From assembly GCA_044343935.1 (NCBI GenBank), contig JBIJDU010000001.1:62001-126000 (forward strand): a stretch of 64,000 bases of DNA. The letters are read 5' to 3'. Origin of the DNA: AcAMD-5 sp044343935. Its GTDB lineage: Bacteria > Actinomycetota > Actinomycetes > S36-B12 > UBA5976. Made by a program: the position numbers and the translations under genes. The notes under the pieces are model-generated. The model was given only the letters and a program-made list of their open reading frames with translations, was not told the origin of the DNA and ran no database searches. This document shows, piece after piece, positions 8,873-16,982 of this stretch. The first letter of the stretch is position 1. Every line of letters begins with the position of its first letter.

Positions 8873-9352
8873 TTAAGTGTAAGGCCTGACATCGGTGATT
8901 GTGACTGAAATTACTTTGCCATTTGGTAATTGGTAATTAATCTTGCTTCCCACCTTGTGGTTTAGTACTGCCGCACCAAGTGGTGAGGTTGGTGAGAGCA
9001 CTTCAATTGTGGCGTGTGCTGCTTCTTCGCGTGACCCCAACAAAAATGTTTCGCTGTCCCCATCAGCAAATTCAACGGTGATCACCTGTCCAATATGTGC
9101 AACACCTTCGCCAACATTTGGGGTGCCAATCTGAGCACGCTCGAGTAGATGGCGGATTTGCCTAATCCGAGCTTCATTTTTTCCTTGTTCATCTTTCGCA
9201 GCGTGATAACCAGCATTTTCTTTGAGATCCCCTTCTTCGCGGGCTAACTCAATTCGCTTGGTTAGTTCGGCTCGGCCATCAGTTTCCCGCTCGATTAACT
9301 CAGCCTGCAGTCGATCATGCGCTTCTTGGGTCAGCCAATGAATCTCATTCAT
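8873..9352 (-). CDS. greA: Transcription elongation factor GreA
   Basis: Rescues backtracked RNA polymerase by stimulating transcript cleavage. The N-terminal coiled coil carries the acidic tip (LAREEGDLKENAGYHAAKDEQ), followed by the FKBP-like C-terminal domain (VEVLSP, SPLGAAVLNHKVG). About 159 residues, normal for the family. The frame opens at a TTG at 9361, but the ATG at 9352 gives the expected start MNEIHWLTQEAHDRL. The neighbours (DUF4307 upstream, mca divergent) match the mycobacterial Rv1080c-Rv1082 arrangement. Confidence 0.95.
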   Translation of the reverse strand: MNEIHWLTQEAHDRLQAELIERETDGRAELTKRIELAREEGDLKENAGYHAAKDEQGKNEARIRQIRHLLERAQIGTPNVGEGVAHIGQVITVEFADGDSETFLLGSREEAAHATIEVLSPTSPLGAAVLNHKVGSKINYQLPNGKVISVTITDVRPYT

Positions 9353-9363
9353 AGGGCGCAAGG

Positions 9364-9864
9364 TTACAAGTTTGGCGGTTTTCGGCCAGGTGCAGGTTGC
9401 TCTGGCAGCTCAGTACCAGGTTCTATCTGAGGGAGCGGGACGCCAGTTACTTCGGTACCTGTGCTGCAGCCCAGCACCTCAACTAATACCGCAAGCGATC
9501 TGGTGGCCAGGGGATAACTAAATGCACTCACCCGTTCATCGCTTGGGGCAATCTCAACCCAGGCATAGCCCACATCGACTCGGCGATCATCTTGTGCTCG
9601 CAGCGCGCAAGTAACGCGTGTTCCTGGATCGCGATTCACTTCAAACCTGGTGACCACAATTGATGCGCTAGGAATTTCAAACCCAGTTAATTTTCCAGCT
9701 GCTGGTAGATCGACATATTTACTGAAGCCCAATCCAACAAATGCTGCTACCGTAACAATTGCCAACGCACCAACTAGCCATAGTCCGAGATTGGAACCAG
9801 GCTTGGGGTAACGGGCTTTCACCTTTGGTGGTAATTGCTCCCATTGAGCTTTCGATAATGGCAT
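9364..9864 (-). CDS. DUF4307 membrane protein
   Basis: A 166-residue protein of the DUF4307 family, conserved next to greA and mca in actinobacteria. It has a cytoplasmic start ending KVKARYPKPGSN, one transmembrane helix (about 27-48), and an external domain with the family's VVTRFEVNRDPGTRVTCALRAQD pattern and two cysteines that may pair. The Pro-rich tail follows. The function is unknown. It starts after AAGGACACCG and precedes greA by about 11 bases, so the two form one operon. Confidence 0.85.
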   Translation of the reverse strand: MPLSKAQWEQLPPKVKARYPKPGSNLGLWLVGALAIVTVAAFVGLGFSKYVDLPAAGKLTGFEIPSASIVVTRFEVNRDPGTRVTCALRAQDDRRVDVGYAWVEIAPSDERVSAFSYPLATRSLAVLVEVLGCSTGTEVTGVPLPQIEPGTELPEQPAPGRKPPNL

Positions 9865-9911
9865 CGGTGTCCTTGCTTAATTGAGCCAAGGCTACTGCCA
9901 AACTATGTGCC

Positions 9912-10763
9912 GTGACCCAACCATTGCGCTTGTTAGCCGTCCATGCTCATCCAGATGATGAATCCAGTAAAGGTGCTGGCACTGTTGCCCGATATGTAGC
10001 AGAAGGTGTTTCGGTTCTAATTGTTACCGCAACCGGTGGCGAGCGTGGCGATATTTTGAATCAGAATTTTGTGATGCCCGAAAATGTTGAGCTGGCACAG
10101 ATCCGCAAAGCCGAAATGGCAGCAGCTCTGCAGGTATTGGGTTGCGATCATGTTTGGTTAGGTTTTATAGATAGCGGATATCCAGAAGGAGACCCCAAGC
10201 CACCGGTGCCAGCAGATAGCTTTGCGGCACAAGATCTCGAAACAGCAAGTGCTAAGTTAATTGAAATATTTCGAGAGTTTCGGCCGCATGTCGTGCTCAC
10301 TTACGATGAGAATGGTGGTTATCCGCATCCAGACCACATTCGCACCCACGAGATAACAATGTTTGCTTATCAGAAAGCAGCAGACCCAAGTTATGCAAGT
10401 TCACTGCCAACTTGGCAAGTACCAAAAATTTATTATCACCAAAACTTTAGTTATGAACGCGTGCTAACCATGCACGAAGCAATATTGGCAGCCAACATGG
10501 AAAGTCCATTTTCAGAATGGTTGAAAGATTGGGAGCGCGGCCCCAATCGAGTTACTACTAAAGTGAATTGCGCTGATTATTTTGACAAGCGCGATCTGGC
10601 ACTTAAAGCGCATGCAACCCAGATCGATCCAGATGGACTTTGGTTTGCCTTTCCGCGCGATGTGGAGCGGAAAATTTGGCCCACTGAGGACTATGAATTA
10701 GCAGTAGATAACGTAGGAGTAGCGTTACCCGAAGATGATTTATTCACTGGACTGCGAGGCTGA
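9912..10763 (+). CDS. mca: Mycothiol S-conjugate amidase Mca
   Basis: Cleaves mycothiol S-conjugates of toxic electrophiles to a mercapturic acid plus GlcN-inositol, so the cell makes mycothiol. It belongs to the zinc-dependent LmbE/PIG-L family, with AHPDDESSKGAGT at residues 11-23 and HPDHIRTHE near 135 giving the zinc ligands and catalytic Asp. Length (283) and the C-terminal AFPRDVERKIWPTEDYELA favour Mca over the related deacetylase MshB. The start is GTG. Three genes follow with almost no gaps, as in the mycobacterial mca region. Confidence 0.93.
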   Translation: MTQPLRLLAVHAHPDDESSKGAGTVARYVAEGVSVLIVTATGGERGDILNQNFVMPENVELAQIRKAEMAAALQVLGCDHVWLGFIDSGYPEGDPKPPVPADSFAAQDLETASAKLIEIFREFRPHVVLTYDENGGYPHPDHIRTHEITMFAYQKAADPSYASSLPTWQVPKIYYHQNFSYERVLTMHEAILAANMESPFSEWLKDWERGPNRVTTKVNCADYFDKRDLALKAHATQIDPDGLWFAFPRDVERKIWPTEDYELAVDNVGVALPEDDLFTGLRG

Positions 10764-10765
10764 AC

Positions 10766-10918
10766 ATGGATGTATTGACTGAAGCTGATATGGCCGCAAC
10801 CCCGGGCGTTTACTGGGGAATATTTGTGACCGGTCTGGCAATTGGATTTATTATTCTTGGTAGATCATTAATGAAGCGCCTTAAAAAACTAAACGACCGT
10901 GATCAAAGCGCTGAATAA
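10766..10918 (+). CDS. 50-residue single-pass membrane protein
   Basis: A short gene read directly from sequence: ATG at 10766, TAA at 10916. The 50-residue product has an acidic start (MDVLTEADMAATPG), one transmembrane helix (about 16-34) and a basic, charged tail (MKRLKKLNDRDQ), so the C-terminus should be cytoplasmic. It sits two bases after mca and its stop codon touches the ATG of the prenyl transferase gene, which supports it as a real translated gene. A small membrane protein at this place occurs in other actinobacteria. Function unknown. Confidence 0.8.
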   Translation: MDVLTEADMAATPGVYWGIFVTGLAIGFIILGRSLMKRLKKLNDRDQSAE

Positions 10919-11683
10919 ATGCTGTTAAAGAATTTACTGTATAAAGTATATGAAGCTCAGTTAGTTTCTGAACTTAAAGGTAAACAGTTGCCACAACATG
11001 TTGGCGTGATTTTGGATGGAAATCGCCGCTGGGCAACCGGTAAAGGCACTAATTCAAAATCTGGTCATGCTGCTGGTGCTAAAAAGATACTTGAGTTTCT
11101 ATATTGGTGTGATGAGTTAGATATTCCAGTGCGTACGCTGTGGTTGCTCTCAACTGAGAATTTACAGCGAGATGAAGCTGAATTAAACAATTTACTGGAA
11201 GTAATTGATGGCTCAGTTGCCCAATTAGCGCAAGCACAGCGGTGGCGAATAAATCTTGTTGGCGCAAAGGCTGCAATCCCAGCACCTTTGCTAGCCAGTG
11301 TAGAAAGTGCAGTTAGCGCAACAGCGTCACTAACTGATAAGCCAATAGTGAATGTGGCAATTGCTTATGGTGGTCGGCGTGAAGTAGTAGACGCAGTTAA
11401 ATCATGGATTGAAATTGAATCTGCCAAAGGTCACTCAATGGCAGAACTAGTGGCATCCCTAACGGATGACCAAATTTCAGCTCATCTTTATACCAAAGGA
11501 CAGCCAGATCCAGATTTAGTTATCCGCACCTCAGGTGAGCAGCGATTATCGGGTTTTCTACTTTGGCAGTCCGCCCACAGCGAGTTCTATTTCTGTGAAG
11601 CCTACTGGCCGGCATTTCGTCGAATTGATTTCTTGCGTGCCCTGCGTGCGTTTACGCAGCGACAACGTCGCTACGGTTTGTGA
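10919..11683 (+). CDS. uppS: Isoprenyl (cis-prenyl) transferase, UppS family
   Basis: Condenses isopentenyl diphosphate with an allylic diphosphate to make Z-polyprenyl diphosphates, the precursors of the lipid carriers for cell-wall synthesis. Motifs are VILDGNRRWATG at about 29, TLWLLSTENL, RTSGEQRLSGFLLWQ and EFYFCEAYWPAFR. Length is 254 residues. Its place beside mca matches the mycobacterial short-chain Z-FPP synthase Rv1086, so the product may be a short Z-prenyl diphosphate rather than undecaprenyl; sequence alone does not decide. The ATG directly follows the stop of the small membrane protein. Confidence 0.92.
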   Translation: MLLKNLLYKVYEAQLVSELKGKQLPQHVGVILDGNRRWATGKGTNSKSGHAAGAKKILEFLYWCDELDIPVRTLWLLSTENLQRDEAELNNLLEVIDGSVAQLAQAQRWRINLVGAKAAIPAPLLASVESAVSATASLTDKPIVNVAIAYGGRREVVDAVKSWIEIESAKGHSMAELVASLTDDQISAHLYTKGQPDPDLVIRTSGEQRLSGFLLWQSAHSEFYFCEAYWPAFRRIDFLRALRAFTQRQRRYGL

Positions 11684-11707
11684 ACACTTGATATCGCTTG
11701 GGCGTGT

Positions 11708-11724
11708 CTCAACTAGTGGTTGAG
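11708..11724 (+). terminator. Small hairpin after uppS (possible terminator)
   Basis: CTCAAC and GTTGAG form a 6-bp stem around TAGTG, 25 bases after the uppS stop. The following bases are GTTTGTGTGG, not a clean T-run, so this is a weak terminator or a 3' end stabiliser at best. Confidence 0.35.
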
Positions 11725-11768
11725 GTTTGTGTGGAAATCTCCGGCTAATAACTAACCCGGGAGGCTGC

Positions 11769-13166
11769 GTGCCCGCTGCCCGTAAGTCATCAACTGCGCG
11801 AGTGGCTCGTGCCGCCAAATCAACATCGACGAGTTTAAAAGTAGCTGATCGAAAAACGGGCAATATCGCCGAGCTTAAACGAACTTATATTTTAGATACC
11901 AGTGTGCTGCTTTCAGATCCACGTGCGCTGCTTCGATTTGCTGAACATGATGTCGTGCTACCAGTTGTTGTAATAACTGAATTAGAAGCAAAACGATCAC
12001 ATCCAGAGTTGGGCTATTTTGCCCGTCAGGCACTTCGACTGTTAGATGATTTACGAATTGAGCATGGTCGATTAGATCAAGCAATCCCAATTGGCACCAG
12101 CGGCGGCACCTTGCGCGTTGAGTTAAATCATGCCAGCGGGGATTCGCTTCCGGCGGGATTGCGACTGGGCGATAACGACACTCGAATCCTTTCAGTTGCG
12201 GCCTCACTTGCTAGTGAAGGCGGTGAAGTTGTAATAGTTTCTAAAGATCTACCAATGCGAGTTAAAGCATCTTCAGTTGGGTTAACTGCCGAGGAATATA
12301 AAGCCGAATTTGTGGTTACCACAGGTTGGAACGGCGTGGTTGAGTTAAATGTTGGTTCAAAAATCTTAGATGAGTTATACAAATCTGGTTCAGCCATGAT
12401 TGCTGATGCCCAACAACTCCCAACTCACACTGGCTTGGTGCTTAATAGCGAGAAAAATTCCGCCCTTGGTCGAGTGCTGCCAAATGGTTCGGTGCAATTG
12501 ATTCGAGGCGATGTGGAAGTGTTTGGGATTCGGGGCAGAAGCGCGGAACAACGTATCGCACTGGATTTATTGCTTGATGACGAAGTTGGCATTGTTTCGC
12601 TTGGTGGCCGCGCCGGCACTGGCAAGAGTGCATTGGCACTTTGTGCGGGTTTGGAGCAAACCTTGGAACGAGGCAAGCATCGCTCCATCATGGTGTTCCG
12701 GCCGTTATATGCCGTAGGTGGGCAAGAGCTGGGTTATTTGCCAGGCACAGAAGGCGAGAAAATGTCGCCGTGGGCTCAAGCAGTGTTTGACACGTTAGGT
12801 GCGGTTACTTCTCGGGAAGTAATTGATGAAGTGATGGCACGTGGGATGCTTGAAGTTTTGCCACTAACTCATATTCGCGGTAGATCACTGCATGATGCTT
12901 TTGTCATTGTTGATGAAGCGCAATCATTAGAGCGAAATGTGCTGCTTACTGTGCTCTCTCGCATTGGCCGTGGCTCAAAAGTGGTGCTCACCCATGATGT
13001 CGCGCAGCGAGACAATTTACGAGTTGGTCGGTATGACGGCATCGCTGCGGTGATCGAGAAACTCAAGGGCCACTCGCTGTTTGCCCATGTCACATTAACC
13101 AGATCTGAGCGCTCACCTATTGCGGCGATGGTCACCGAATTGCTGGAGGAGATCCCTGGGTTGTGA
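11769..13166 (+). CDS. phoH2: PIN-PhoH fusion protein (PhoH2)
   Basis: An N-terminal PIN ribonuclease domain (from RTYILDTSVLLSDP, with acidic ITELE and RLGDNDTRIL residues) is fused to a C-terminal PhoH ATPase (Walker A GRAGTGKSALAL, Walker B DAFVIVDEAQ). Mycobacterial PhoH2 is a sequence-specific RNA helicase and ribonuclease paired with a small upstream antitoxin, PhoAT. No such antitoxin gene fits in the 85 bases upstream here. The start is placed at the GTG at 11769 (VPAARKSS) after CGGGAGG; upstream in-frame codons are less likely. The stop codon lies within a CRP-type site. Confidence 0.9.
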   Translation: MPAARKSSTARVARAAKSTSTSLKVADRKTGNIAELKRTYILDTSVLLSDPRALLRFAEHDVVLPVVVITELEAKRSHPELGYFARQALRLLDDLRIEHGRLDQAIPIGTSGGTLRVELNHASGDSLPAGLRLGDNDTRILSVAASLASEGGEVVIVSKDLPMRVKASSVGLTAEEYKAEFVVTTGWNGVVELNVGSKILDELYKSGSAMIADAQQLPTHTGLVLNSEKNSALGRVLPNGSVQLIRGDVEVFGIRGRSAEQRIALDLLLDDEVGIVSLGGRAGTGKSALALCAGLEQTLERGKHRSIMVFRPLYAVGGQELGYLPGTEGEKMSPWAQAVFDTLGAVTSREVIDEVMARGMLEVLPLTHIRGRSLHDAFVIVDEAQSLERNVLLTVLSRIGRGSKVVLTHDVAQRDNLRVGRYDGIAAVIEKLKGHSLFAHVTLTRSERSPIAAMVTELLEEIPGL

Positions 13167-13177
13167 CTCAGGTCACA
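13162..13177. promoter_or_regulatory. Perfect CRP/GlxR-type operator
   Basis: TGTGA-CTCAGG-TCACA matches the palindromic CRP/GlxR consensus TGTGA-N6-TCACA at all ten positions. It overlaps the phoH2 stop codon and lies about 110 bases before the transglycosylase start. In mycobacteria CRP activates rpfA and in corynebacteria GlxR controls rpf2, so a cell-wall hydrolase is a sensible target. Confidence 0.75.
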
Positions 13178-13285
13178 GCATTCTGGTCTAAATGTCCGTT
13201 TTGAGATGTTTATTTGCACAAAATTTCCAACTCGCGTGAGTGGATATCTCCCACCTTGGCCGATGTTTTAGGGCACCCTGTTCTC

Positions 13286-13834
13286 ATGACTCGCGCCGTT
13301 AAGCCTTGGGCCCTGCCGCTAACTGCCATGGCAGTTGTCTTTGCGGTGCTGCCAGCAGCAGCGGCCAGCACTGAACCAACCTGCACACCGGGCACCGAGG
13401 GCTGTCCCGTGGTCAGCATTCAAGATCAATCGGTCGAAGCGGTACCTACAACACCGGAAACAACAGCTGAAATTGAGCCGCGCGTGCGGCAGACCGCACG
13501 AGAGCGCTCGCCCCATCATTTTGCGTCTAAGTCTTACAACCGCTGGTTCGCCGAGCTTTACATCAAGCGGGTCTATGGCTGGAATAAATACAACTGGAAG
13601 TGCTTGGACAAACTATGGCAACTGGAGAGCGGCTGGAATGAGTTAGCCAAGAACCGTCGCTCTGGCGCGTATGGCATCCCACAGGCTCTGCCGGGCAAGA
13701 AGATGGCAGTGATGGGTAAGAATTGGAGATCTAATCCGGAAGTGCAGATTAAATGGGGCGCTTCTTACATTAAGAGTCGATACAAGTCACCGTGCAAAGC
13801 GTTAGCGTTCATGGAACGCCGCGGTTGGTACTAA
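13286..13834 (+). CDS. Secreted transglycosylase-like protein (SLT fold)
   Basis: A signal peptide (TRAVKPWALPLTAMAVVFAVLPAAAAS) leads a 182-residue exported protein. After a Pro/Thr-rich linker, the C-terminal ~100 residues have the lysozyme-like pattern: WQLESGWNELA with the probable catalytic Glu, SGAYGIPQALPG, NPEVQIKWGASYIKSRY and a terminal MERRGWY. It should cut peptidoglycan in the wall. An in-frame ATG lies upstream at 13214, but the signal peptide and CACCCT six bases before the ATG favour 13286. A perfect CRP/GlxR site lies upstream. The stop overlaps the fumarase stop. Confidence 0.85.
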   Translation: MTRAVKPWALPLTAMAVVFAVLPAAAASTEPTCTPGTEGCPVVSIQDQSVEAVPTTPETTAEIEPRVRQTARERSPHHFASKSYNRWFAELYIKRVYGWNKYNWKCLDKLWQLESGWNELAKNRRSGAYGIPQALPGKKMAVMGKNWRSNPEVQIKWGASYIKSRYKSPCKALAFMERRGWY

Positions 13835-15486
13835 CTCTTAACTGGAATTGTTAGCGCAATTGGTCGCAGCGTATCGGCATAAAAATCATTTCCCTTATCG
13901 TCAATCACGATAAATGCTGGGAAGTTCTTTACTTCAATTTTCCAGACTGCTTCCATCCCTAACTCTGGAAAATCTAGTACTTCAACATTTGTAATGTTGT
14001 CATGCGCTAACCGCGCTGCTGGGCCACCAATTGATCCGAGATAGAACCCACCGTATTTTTTGCAGGCATTGGTTACTTCAGCACTGCGATTACCTTTGGC
14101 TAGCATCACCATCGAGCCACCCGCAGCTTGGAACCGCTCTACGTAAGTGTCCATTCTTCCTGCAGTCGTTGGGCCAAAGGAACCACTTGGCATACCAGCA
14201 GGTGTTTTTGCCGGACCAGCGTAATAAACCGCATAATCTTTAAAGTACTGCGGCAGCTCTTCGCCCCGATCTAGCATCTCAGCAACTTTGGCATGCGCTA
14301 AATCTCTTGCCACAATTAAGGTGCCAGTGAGGCTAAGTCGAGTTTTAACTGGATGCTGACTTAACTGATATCTAACTTCTTGCATTGGCCTTGATAAATC
14401 AATTTCAACAACACCAGAGTCATCACTTTGGGTTACCTCTGGCAAATACTTTGCTGGATCAGTTTCTAGCTGTTCTAAGAAAATACCTTCTTTAGTTATC
14501 TTGCCCAAAATTTGTCGATCTGCGGAACAAGAAACTGCAATTGCAACTGGGCAAGAAGCACCATGGCGCGGCAATCGAATTACTCGCACATCGTGGCAGA
14601 AATACTTGCCACCAAATTGAGCGCCAATACCAAAGCTCTGCGTTAACTTCAGCACTTCTTGCTCTAATTCCAGATCTCTAAATGCATGTCCTAACTCGCT
14701 GCCTTCAGTTGGCAGCGTATCTAGATATCTAGCTGAGGCTAGCTTTGCTGTTTTTAAGGTGTATTCCGCCGAGGTGCCGCCGATAACAATGGCTAAGTGA
14801 TACGGCGGACAAGCTGAAGTTCCAATTGCCCGTAGTTTTTCATCTAACCAACTCATTAACTTGGTTGGATTCAATAATGCTTTAGTTTCTTGGTAAAGCA
14901 AAGATTTATTTGCCGAGCCGCCACCTTTGGCAATAAACAAAAATTGATATTCAGCCGCTTCAGCCGGATCAGTGTTGGCACCAATCTCAATTTGTGCTGG
15001 CATGTTGGTACCAGTATTTTTTTCATTAAACACGGTAAGCGGAGCAAGTTGGGAATAGCGAAGATTTAATTTCTGATAGGCCTCATACATACCTTTGCTA
15101 ATGGCAACTTCATCATCACCTGGAGTTAAGACATGCATACCGCGCTCTGCCTTAACGATGGCAGTTCCAGTGTCCTGACACATCGGCAGCACCCCGCCAG
15201 CAGAAATGTTGGCATTCTTAAGCAAATCAAGTGCAACGAAGCGGTCATTTGGGCTAGCTTCGGGATCATCAATAATTTTCCGAAGTTGGGCTAAGTGAGA
15301 AGAGCGAAGCAGATGCTGCGAATCTTTAATTGCCTCAAAACTTAAGCGCTCAATTGCTCCAGGTGTAACTTGTAAAAATTCGCGGCCATCGACAGTTATC
15401 GTGCTGACTCCCTCTGTTGAGATTAGGCGATACTCAGTTGTGTCATCACCTAGCGGCAACAGTGGGGTGTAGTTGAAGTCAGTCAT
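13831..15486 (-). CDS. fum: Fumarate hydratase, class I (iron-sulfur)
   Basis: Interconverts fumarate and malate in the citric acid cycle. This is the oxygen-sensitive two-domain class I enzyme (FumA type): the cluster cysteines lie in PMCQDTGTAIV, GGKYFCHDVRVIRLPRHG and AVSCSADRQI, and the beta domain has SFGPTTAGRMD. About 551 residues. An in-frame ATG at 15498 lies inside xseB; I prefer 15486, which overlaps the xseB stop by 8 bases. It is co-transcribed with xseB, an unusual pairing that reflects compaction more than function. Confidence 0.95.
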   Translation of the reverse strand: MTDFNYTPLLPLGDDTTEYRLISTEGVSTITVDGREFLQVTPGAIERLSFEAIKDSQHLLRSSHLAQLRKIIDDPEASPNDRFVALDLLKNANISAGGVLPMCQDTGTAIVKAERGMHVLTPGDDEVAISKGMYEAYQKLNLRYSQLAPLTVFNEKNTGTNMPAQIEIGANTDPAEAAEYQFLFIAKGGGSANKSLLYQETKALLNPTKLMSWLDEKLRAIGTSACPPYHLAIVIGGTSAEYTLKTAKLASARYLDTLPTEGSELGHAFRDLELEQEVLKLTQSFGIGAQFGGKYFCHDVRVIRLPRHGASCPVAIAVSCSADRQILGKITKEGIFLEQLETDPAKYLPEVTQSDDSGVVEIDLSRPMQEVRYQLSQHPVKTRLSLTGTLIVARDLAHAKVAEMLDRGEELPQYFKDYAVYYAGPAKTPAGMPSGSFGPTTAGRMDTYVERFQAAGGSMVMLAKGNRSAEVTNACKKYGGFYLGSIGGPAARLAHDNITNVEVLDFPELGMEAVWKIEVKNFPAFIVIDDKGNDFYADTLRPIALTIPVKS

Positions 15487-15715
15487 CTTCATCCTCATCT
15501 TCAGTATCTAGCGCAGCTAGCTTTGCTTGGGCGTTCGCTAAAAATTCATCACAAATTCGCGCTAGCAATTCACCGCGCTCCCAGATTGCAATTGAATGTT
15601 CTAGTTCTAATTCGCCAGATTCCATTAATTCAACAACTTCAGTCAATGCGGCTCGGGCAGCCTCGTAGCCCAACTTGGTGGGGTCGCTGCCACCTGGCAA
15701 CTTGATCTCGCTCAT
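15479..15715 (-). CDS. xseB: Exodeoxyribonuclease VII small subunit XseB
   Basis: A 78-residue partner of XseA, with the family pattern LGYEAARAALTEVVELMESGELELEHSIAIWERGELL broken over two helices, then an acidic tail. Exonuclease VII degrades single-stranded DNA from both ends. The ATG has TAAAGT six bases upstream and no ribosome site, indicating a leaderless transcript. It diverges from xseA across only 31 bases, so the two subunits of one enzyme are driven from facing promoters rather than a single operon. Confidence 0.9.
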   Translation of the reverse strand: MSEIKLPGGSDPTKLGYEAARAALTEVVELMESGELELEHSIAIWERGELLARICDEFLANAQAKLAALDTEDEDEDD

Positions 15716-15746
15716 ACCCGCACTTTACGCGCCTTAGGCTAGGCGG
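15716..15746. promoter_or_regulatory. Facing leaderless promoters, xseB and xseA
   Basis: A 31-base spacer holds both -10 boxes: TAAAGT for xseB (15722-15727, bottom strand) and TAGGCT for xseA (15735-15740). Each is six bases from its start codon. The -35 regions must lie inside the opposite coding sequence, so the two promoters probably compete for polymerase. Confidence 0.75.
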
Positions 15747-16961
15747 GTGAGTTTTGGTGCAGATCCGAGCAGCGCAGTTCCAGTCCGGGACGTGGTGGCG
15801 CGACTTAAGGACTACCTGAAGAAATTGCCTGCGGTTTGGGTGGAAGGTCAATTAGCGGAAGTTAAAGATCGGCCTGGCTCGCAAGTGATCTTTGCCACTT
15901 TCCGTGATTTACACACTGATGTTTCCATTTCAACTGCTGCTACCAGAAGTATCTTGGGAAATGACAGCAAGCATTTAGTTGAAGGCAATCGCGTGCTGCT
16001 GCAGTTACAACCTGAGATCTGGCCTAGACGTGGTGAGTTGCAACTTCGCATATTAGCGATTCGGCCGGTTGGTTTAGGCGAGTTGCTGGCGCGCTTAGAA
16101 GCGTTGAAACAATTGTTGGCAGATGAAGGATTATTTGATTCGACTCGAAAAAAGCCGCTGCCATTTTTACCAACCAAGATTGGACTGATCTGTGGGCGAG
16201 GTAGTGCGGCTATGCATGATGTTTTAGTGAATGCAAAAGTTCGCTGGCCACTGGTGCAATTTAAAGTTAACGAAGTTGCAGTTCAGGGGGATAGCGCTGT
16301 TAAGGAAGTAGCAGCGGCATTAATTGAACTTGATGCTAATCCAGAAGTTGATGTCATCATTATTGCGCGAGGTGGTGGATCACTAGAAGATCTGTTGCCG
16401 TTCTCGGATGAAGGCTTAATTCGGTTGGTAGCTAAGCTCAAAACGCCAGTAGTTAGTGCGATTGGGCATGAACAAGATATTCCGTTATTAGATTTTGTAG
16501 CTGACTTGCGGGCCTCAACTCCTACTGATGCTGCACGCAAAGTAGTTCCAAGTTTGGCTGAGGAGAAAGATTTCATCAGTAGTTTGATTTATCGGCTGCA
16601 GCGTGAGGTATATTCAATTATTCGAGATGAGCAAGCAGGATTGTTTGAGTTACAGCGCGTCTTGCTACAACTGCACCCAAAAACTCAGTTACTAAATCAA
16701 AAACAATGGTTAACCCAGCAGCAATACTTGTTGCGCAATTCGTTGACGACGCAATTAGCAGCTGCGACTAATGAAGTGGCCGCAGCCAGCGCCACGATTA
16801 GAGCCTTATCACCGGAAGGAACACTTGCGCGCGGGTATGCAATTGTTCGATCAACTCAAAATGAGTTAATTACAAAGCCGCCAGCGGCGGGCACTGGGCT
16901 TTCAATTCGGGTGGCCTCAGGAGAGTTTGCGGCGGTTGCTGGCGAACAAGCGGATCACTAA
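15747..16961 (+). CDS. xseA: Exodeoxyribonuclease VII large subunit XseA
   Basis: The catalytic subunit, 404 residues. It has the N-terminal OB fold (VRDVVARLKDYLKKLPAVWVEGQLAEV), then the catalytic core with GLICGRGSAAMHDV, IIIARGGGSLEDLLPFSDE, VVSAIGHEQDIPLLDFVADLRASTPTDAA, and a C-terminal coiled coil. The closing GYAIVRS strand is the usual end of the family. The GTG start has TAGGCT exactly six bases upstream, so the mRNA is predicted to be leaderless. ispH follows after 21 bases but with its own promoter. Confidence 0.95.
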   Translation: MSFGADPSSAVPVRDVVARLKDYLKKLPAVWVEGQLAEVKDRPGSQVIFATFRDLHTDVSISTAATRSILGNDSKHLVEGNRVLLQLQPEIWPRRGELQLRILAIRPVGLGELLARLEALKQLLADEGLFDSTRKKPLPFLPTKIGLICGRGSAAMHDVLVNAKVRWPLVQFKVNEVAVQGDSAVKEVAAALIELDANPEVDVIIIARGGGSLEDLLPFSDEGLIRLVAKLKTPVVSAIGHEQDIPLLDFVADLRASTPTDAARKVVPSLAEEKDFISSLIYRLQREVYSIIRDEQAGLFELQRVLLQLHPKTQLLNQKQWLTQQQYLLRNSLTTQLAAATNEVAAASATIRALSPEGTLARGYAIVRSTQNELITKPPAAGTGLSIRVASGEFAAVAGEQADH

Positions 16962-16970
16962 TTAGCCCTC

Positions 16971-16982
16971 TATTCTTAGGCC
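16971..16982 (+). promoter_or_regulatory. Leaderless promoter of ispH
   Basis: TATTCT, a near-perfect -10 box, is followed by six bases and the ispH ATG. No ribosome site is present. Confidence 0.7.

Noticed and set aside
12425..12691. Bottom-strand frame inside the PIN-PhoH gene
   Set aside because: It is a shadow of a strongly conserved coding sequence, with Ser/Pro-rich low-complexity translation and no ribosome site.
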